This document shows positions 58,621-64,000 of a DNA stretch of 64,000 bases, one piece after another. Source of the DNA: Datisca glomerata (lineage: Eukaryota > Streptophyta > Magnoliopsida > Cucurbitales > Datiscaceae); assembly GCA_003255025.1 (NCBI GenBank), contig QANY01002976.1, positions 3,456,615 to 3,520,614 on the forward strand, read 5' to 3'. Under the pieces are notes generated by a model that saw nothing but the letters and a program-made list of their open reading frames with translations, was not told where the DNA came from and searched no databases. How positions within the stretch are numbered: the stretch's first letter is position 1; every line of letters begins with the position of its first letter. The position numbers were made by a program, and so were the translations under genes.

Positions 58621-61156
58621 ACAACTTCGAGGGCGTCAGGATAGATATCTCTTGACCTCATTGAATCCAATTGGTAAACAATATTTTTGGGAGCATCAAT
58701 GACATAAAGTACACAATGACCACTAGAATAGAAACATGGATACAATTATATCTTTACAAAGACCCAAGAAAGATATCTCTCTTATAAGAAGAATAAAAAT
58801 TCTTACCCAACATTATAAGGAACAAGCACCAATTGATCAGGTAATGACTTCTCCAAAATGTCACTTAAATAATGAGATCTATTATGCATTGTAACTCCTC
58901 TAAAGGAAATAACTTATGGATCAACAAATACAAACATATTTTGTATGTTAGCCTCTTTCATTTGCTAAAAAAGAAGCCTACAAAAAACTAACATAAGTAC
59001 ACAAAAAATTGATAATGAATGAAAAATAATGTTAATAAGCACCTCTTACCCCATGTATATCACAATACACGTCGCAGTGATTTCATGCATATTAGCAAAA
59101 CATAAAATATCATCTTTTAGGGAATATATAGCATGGTCTTTTCCCATCACCTCTTTCACTGAATTCATTTGAATTGTATAGTCACCCATTTGTTTGCCGC
59201 AAAGAAACTTAGTATCTTCAACTCCGAAGGCACGCTACTAGTCACCAAAGGTTGTTATTTCAAAGGATGTTTTCATTTCTCCTATTATAAGATAAATATT
59301 AAAACTCAAGAAACACTAGAACTTTAATAAGTGATCTAACTAATCAAAAACTAATACATTCATCTTCCCAACCCTAATGAGACTCCTCAGCCAGTCCACA
59401 AGAGAACCTAATGCATCTTCAACAATTCTCAATTCATTACGAACTGGTACGGGTAATGGAGCAGTTGAGTCAATAGCAATATCAATTGATACTTGTGCAT
59501 GTTGTCACAATGGGATGTTATGCACCATAGGCTCAACCTCATCAGATTCAAATTGTGTACCATATGCAACAAAATCACTACGAGTCTCTATGAACAACAT
59601 TATATTTTTTTCCTAGTATGAAGAGAAAAAGTAACTTAGAAGTAGTATATAAGTATCTCATATATTTAGAAAACAAGTTACTTATGAGTTGTCCTAACTA
59701 GTTTGTATGAAAAAACATGTCAATATAAACATGATTGATTACCTTCTTTACTGGCTCCTTGTTGAAATCAAGTTGGACTACTCCATTTAGAATATTCTCG
59801 TCTTCTTTAATGTTGGAGCAACTTCCCTTATTAGATAACGTCACTGCCTTATTCATGCGAGCAATCTCTGCTTCCAATATAGCAATCTTCCCATCCTTCC
59901 CTCTCAGTTTAATGACCATTGATTGCGAGTACATCTCCATTTGTCTCTCTTGTCACACTACAACTTCCTCTAAGTCAATTCTTACATTTTTTCGAACGGT
60001 GTGGAAGAATATCGAAAGAGTGACATAACCTCCGATGCCTCTTACTCGCCCGTTATATTCTGGTGTGCCCAACGCCATTGTTAATGCATCATTGCTGCCT
60101 AAAGTAACTACTTCTCAATTTTCAAACTCATTCTAGAAAAAAGAAAAAAATCATTGTCTTTCAGTTAATTAAAACTGTAAATATATTAATTTTAACAAGA
60201 ATAGTACTTACAATCCTCTTAACACATGCATCCACAACCACATCCTCAATTTATCCCTTCTTATTAGTGTGAGCCGTCTTCCATAAAGTGGAACGGCTAA
60301 TGTCACTAGTGGGATCAAACTTATTTTTCTATTCCACAGTATGAATAACATATTCAAAATAATAACAACATATATAAAAATGAGTATTAAAATAATAAAA
60401 GATATATATCATTTCTTCTTCCAAGCACGCATACCCATTTCTTGACAATCGATGGTTGTAAATATTTTTTGATCTTTTCTCTTTTTGTTGTTGACTAACC
60501 ATCTATAATGGATAAATAAATGTAAGTACAAATTTGATGTGAACATTAACAATTAAGTTTATCTGAAAGTCATCGCTAAGTCGAGCACGAACAAATTGAT
60601 CTCAATGCCTCTTTTCAATATAGTGAAATTCTTCTTGTGGATTCTTCAAGGCATCAATGCCATGCGTAAATGGGATTATGAACTTATTTGTCAATTTATA
60701 CTTCATATTATGCCATTTAATGCCCGCTGATGAAATAAGCTTCTTTTTTAATGTCGGGATGACAACAAATGACATCTACATAAATAGCAAAAACATAATA
60801 TGGTAGGCTTAGTATATAATGCTATTAAAAGTATATAAGCATTACAAATAATGGTCACACTTATGCAAACATACCTCAGCACAACTGTAAATCTTCTCTT
60901 TTATCTTATTCGGTACATCTGTCCATTGATTGTCTGTGATGGGGGCCATTCGACGGGCCAAAACACCAACATAATCTCTGAAGTTCAGAGCCTATATGGC
61001 CTACTAGTTGACCTCTCTGATTATAAGGTACAACTTTTTTATCACCGCCACTTCTACCAAGAGCAAGATGCGCCATAATGGTCGGTCCTCTACTTTTTTT
61101 CAACTTTTTCCTTTAGCTTCATCATCCCCCTTAGAGCAAACCTTCTCGTTATCCAT
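58554..61156 (-). pseudogene. CACTA 2 accessory gene: PF03004 (Transposase_24) region plus truncated C48/ULP1-like protease
   Basis: The start is ATG 61156 on the minus strand (MDNEKVCSKGDDEAKGKS, then a stop or shift). It continues with RGPTIMAHLALGRSGGDKKV, then VPYNQRGQLVGHIGSELQR at 61103-60950, typical of this plant transposon protein. The PF03004-like core at 60110-59990 reads NDALTMALGTPEYNGRVRGI, followed by a coiled-coil stretch (LRGKDGKIAILEAEIARMNK) at 59940-59698. Protease region: FVFVDP near 58915, SHYLSDILEKSLPDQLVLVP at 58880-58810, then GHCVLYVIDAPKNIVYQLDS at 58720-58660. The last shows the H and D part of the triad with W replaced by C. The catalytic cysteine exon is absent; the 60-bp minisatellite lies there instead. 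Confidence 0.82.
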
Positions 61157-62405
61157 GAAACAGTAACTACTAATACACATTTTTATTTGATAAGATGCTA
61201 AAGCATACTAACATGCATCAGAAGTGGAAGTCTCTTACCTTTTTTCATAGGTATAACACTATAAACTAGCTAAAACGACTTAACTAGCCCAATATTTTTG
61301 AGTCTTTCACCATTTAAAAGTGTTATAGTCTCTTAACTTTTTAAAACATGATTGATGGTCTAAATCTAGCTTCTCCTTAAAGACGTGAAAGAGAGTAACC
61401 CATGCCGCACGCGTTTTCCCAGCTAGAGAAAAATAAGACATCGTTAGAGATTCTCACTAAATTCCTAACTTTAAAATTAATACTATATTCCCTAAACTAA
61501 GAAAGCTTAAAGTATGAGAGCGAATTGAATAAAGAAACGATGAAATCCATGTTAGAAAGTGTAATAAGAACAAAGAATTAATATGAAAACGAGAAACATT
61601 AAGATGAACAGCCTTATACAGTACGATAGATTATTGGATGGGGTGGTCCCTATACTGTACAACAAAAATTTTACACTTCAAAAACAATTTTAAAAATGAA
61701 AAATGAAAATGAGGGAAATAAAAGGGGGGAACTGCCTTGTACAATACAAGATATTATTGGGTGAGATGACCACAATGTGATCGCCCTTCCTGGTGAATGC
61801 CAAGTAAACATATGTGTCCACTAATTATCACAAAAGTAGGGTAAACTGCCTACGTGGAAGTCATCAGGAGGGGCACCACATTATGACGGCTCCTTCCTAA
61901 TTCTCGTACAGTATAGGGTTAAAAACCCTATACGGTAGAAATATCTTTAGTACCAGAAGAACCTGTTAAAGCATTAGACCTTCTCAAAAGAATATCATCT
62001 CATTCTGTTATCAAAGCATTTAATAGATTACAACTTTCCATATAAAAAAGCTAGCAATACCTATTATTCATATTGTAACATCTACATCACAGTGTTCTTA
62101 GATATATTCTAATGATCTCTGTCCCTTAGAAAATAATCAATCTACAAATTTTCTAAAATCAACAAGACAAGACAGTTTGTCTAAAGCATCTCTACTTGAG
62201 AACAATGAAACATAACGTAATAAATCATACTCAAGAAGAAAAATCCACAACTATTCCATTTTACAAACATGGGAGAAAAAAGTATAACAGAAGATTATCA
62301 TGCATCAACGACCATATTTTCACAACAAACTCACAACCAAAACTTTTTTCGTTTAACAATGACTAAACTTAAAAAATAATAATGACGATAAATAACTGTT
62401 ACTAC
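61157..62405. other. Non-coding spacer in CACTA 2
   Basis: No exon is recognised. The words CTATACTGTACA (61660), GTACAATACAAG (61739), GTACAGTATAGGG (61905) and CCCTATACGGTAG (61927) form a loose set of related repeats. Confidence 0.45.
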
Positions 62406-62544
62406 CTTATGCGGCACACAAGACATACAGTATTTCCTTGGCCCTTACAATCAAGTTTTACCGTTTGTTGCGGACGACAGACCACAGCTTGAATTACGCC
62501 TGGAGTAAATCTATTGGGTGCGAGCTCTACTGCTTTCTGCATTT
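62406..62544 (-). pseudogene. Captured exon of unknown origin with cysteine pairs
   Basis: On the minus strand an exon-like stretch of 139 bp lies between acceptor CCAATTAG and donor AAG|GTAGTA. It is open throughout: MQKAVELAPNRFTPGVIQAV, then VCRPQQTVKLDCKGQGNTVC and LVCRI. The C-x-G-x-G and C-x-x-C spacing resembles half of a DnaJ-type zinc finger, but that is a weak guess. It directly follows the ALFIN-LIKE exon (96 bp gap) and does not look like the next ALFIN-LIKE exon. Confidence 0.5.
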
Positions 62545-62639
62545 CTAATTGGGTAAAAGTAAGGATGAGCATGCATGACAGGATAAACTGTTAGCTTGAC
62601 CAAAGTTGAATTTCTCTTTTCATATAAGAGTAAACATAC

Positions 62640-62868
62640 TTATCTGCTCTATCAAATCCAAACCTAGCACCAAAGTAAAAATTCACAGAGAGTAACCGCG
62701 CATCACTGTGAACAGCTACCGAGGCTAACCAGTCCTTTTCCTGCATCTTATCACTAGCAAAATTTATACCAAGTGCATGTTCTAGAAGCTCTGGAGGTAC
62801 TTCTCCAGCCGGTAAATTCATTTCCCACTACTCACTGGGAAATCCATAAAGGCAAAGGTTCTCCTTCT
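62640..62868 (-). pseudogene. Captured ALFIN-LIKE (PHD-finger protein) exon
   Basis: On the minus strand a 229-bp exon is bounded by acceptor AAATCAG and donor AA|GTATGT. It reads EKENLCLYGFPSE, one TAG stop (62828-62830), then [40 protein letters not shown] and [14 protein letters not shown]. This is the conserved second half of the Alfin domain (PF12165) of plant ALFIN-LIKE proteins, which read methylated histone H3 lysine 4 through a C-terminal PHD finger. The PHD finger and the first half of the domain are absent. Only one stop and good splice sites suggest a capture younger than most elements here. It lies inside CACTA 2, between the right subterminal repeats and the transposon gene, on the same strand as that gene. 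Confidence 0.9.
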
Positions 62869-63599
62869 CTGATTTAAGAAAAATCAAATTAAATTCACTT
62901 TGTTTCTCACCCAAGAATCCCTGGACGAAACAATGATCACCAATAAATATTAAGGAGCACAGGTAATTGAATGAAGCAAGTGTAGACAAAATTAGGAAAG
63001 CAAATAAAGATGGTTGGGGGGTGGGTGTGGGGGGTGGGGGAGGGTTGCACATATATTCAGGTTCAAGTTTTGGAACAGACTTATATCTTACCCACTTCTA
63101 ACATGCTCTAAAGTAAGAATCCCAACAAAGACTCATATTTATCACAAAGAGATAAACTGAGTCAATATAAAATTCAAACTAATATTAGTTTTATTTTAAC
63201 TAGCTGATCATAATTATCATACCCATAAAAGAAAGGGTCCTTACGAAATATCTGTAAAGCACAACCTTCAATAGTCAGAATCGCATACAGTGATGGAGAA
63301 AGAAAACCTTCACTGTCGAAGAAGAAATTACATAAATGGAGGGAGAAAACACTATAAAACCTTACCATCGAAGCTCGTCATGGAAGACACTGTAAATCCT
63401 TACCGTCAAAACTCACCGAGAAGCTCACCTGGTAGCCATCGTGGAGCTCGGCTAGCGCGCGGTTGGGAAGAGGAAGAATCATCGAGAAGATAAAATGACA
63501 AAGTAAAAAGTAAAATTAGGTTTAGATTGAAATTAATAGTGTGGCATTTTCGTAAATAAAATGAACTTCGAGATAAATAGTAAATTTTTTACACCATCA
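62869..63599. other. 5' side of captured gene DNA and spacer
   Basis: A G-rich run at 63017-63045 is GGGGGGTGGGTGTGGGGGGT-like. A GC-richer patch at 63390-63480 holds, on the minus strand, ATGGCTACCAG followed by GTGAGC, which could be a short first exon with a donor site; I cannot assign it to a gene. Confidence 0.4.
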
Positions 63600-63811
63600 A
63601 ATAATGACAGATTTTTTTTCACATAATAAGAAATTATATTGACAGCCTAAAAATTAGCTGTCACAGTAAAGAACATATTTATGACAGCTTATTTTTTAGC
63701 TGTCATCTTACCCGAATTACCCCACCCACACTATTTTCCAGTGACAAATTTTAGAGAGCTGTTATTAAACCAAAGATGTGGCTGTCATCTAAAGCTAAAA
63801 TTATAGTGGTG
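63600..63811. repeat. Right subterminal repeats and terminal inverted repeat of CACTA 2
   Basis: ATTGACAGCC, AGCTGTCAC, ATGACAGCT, AGCTGTCATC and GGCTGTCATC alternate between 63605 and 63790. The end reads ATTATAGTGGTG at 63811, followed by the target duplication CCT. Confidence 0.85.
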
Positions 63812-63814
63812 CCT

Positions 63815-64000
63815 AATCTCTTTCCTATTCAAAATATGAGTCTCATTCAAAATTTCATTATCCCCACAACATTTTTTCCTAAAATAATACACATATAAAG
63901 AATCTGAGGCATATTTTCTAACAAAACTCCACATGGACTCAAGTTTCACCATTCCCGAATAATCGCCGTCACTCCACCTCAAACTAAATCATCTTGAACC
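63815..64000. other. Flank of CACTA 2, nothing recognised
   Basis: Short AT-rich flank to the window end. A minus-strand frame at 63982-63785 has no recognisable motif and runs into the transposon end. Confidence 0.5.

Larger units (their letters stand above)
53803..63811 (-). mobile_element. CACTA (En/Spm) transposon 2, 10.0 kb, without TNP2, carrying a captured host exon
   Basis: The left end begins CACTACTACAAAGCAATG at 53803 and the right end, reversed, CACCACTATAATTTTAGC at 63811. Both are followed by TTAGATGAC(C/A)G. The 3-bp target duplication CCT is exact (53800-53802; 63812-63814). Subterminal repeats are GATGACGGGG / CCCCGTCATC on the left and GACAGC / AGCTGTCAT on the right. One transposon gene is found on the minus strand (61156-58554, PF03004 plus C48 type). 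No TNP2 transposase motif is visible, so movement would need a partner element. ALFIN-LIKE and other exon fragments sit at 62406-62868. Several minisatellites fill the left half. Confidence 0.9.

Overview
This window looks like a repeat-dense intergenic stretch of a flowering-plant nuclear genome, probably a eudicot. It is AT-rich and has no bacterial gene layout. Nearly all recognisable coding sequence belongs to transposable elements or to endogenous viral DNA. I see no intact ordinary host gene. Most protein-like stretches carry stops and frameshifts, so these are old copies. All conclusions come from reading the sequence; no searches were run.

Layout. 1-1.85 kb: featureless AT-rich DNA. 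1.85-12.23 kb: a complete but inactive Tat-lineage Ty3/gypsy LTR retrotransposon with 544-bp LTRs, TSD CCATC, gag and pol with two RNase H domains, three tandem-repeat blocks, and an intron-containing gene on the opposite strand. 14.0-26 kb: two related Ty1/copia 3' ends, the first interrupted by a MITE; between them lies an 8.7-kb CACTA transposon (15101-23802) with a TNP2-type transposase gene, a PF03004/C48-protease gene and an extra internal block of subterminal-type repeats. 26.8-33.2 kb: an isolated CACTA-like terminus, exon-sized fragments resembling a WVD2-like/TPX2-family gene, and a LINE-type 3' end. 33.2-45.2 kb: a FAR1/FHY3-like pseudogene, a ~400-bp inverted repeat 7 kb apart, at least two endogenous caulimovirid copies (one fragment inverted), another lone CACTA terminus and a probable Helitron 3' end. 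47.27-49.34 kb: a 2-kb deletion derivative of a Ty3/gypsy element with both LTRs, a tRNA-Met-like PBS and TSD AAAGC. 50.46-51.69 kb: a fold-back with ~0.55-kb arms and a minisatellite whose copy number differs between arms. 53.80-63.81 kb: a second CACTA element (TSD CCT) that lacks a TNP2 gene, keeps a PF03004/C48 gene, and carries a captured ALFIN-LIKE exon with splice sites.

How the parts relate. The window is a nest of insertions rather than a pathway. The most informative items are the exon captures (ALFIN-LIKE in the second CACTA, WVD2-like near 30 kb), the spliced antisense gene in the Tat element, the internal regulatory-looking repeat block in front of the first CACTA's transposase gene, and the inverted-repeat and fold-back structures that could give hairpin RNA.
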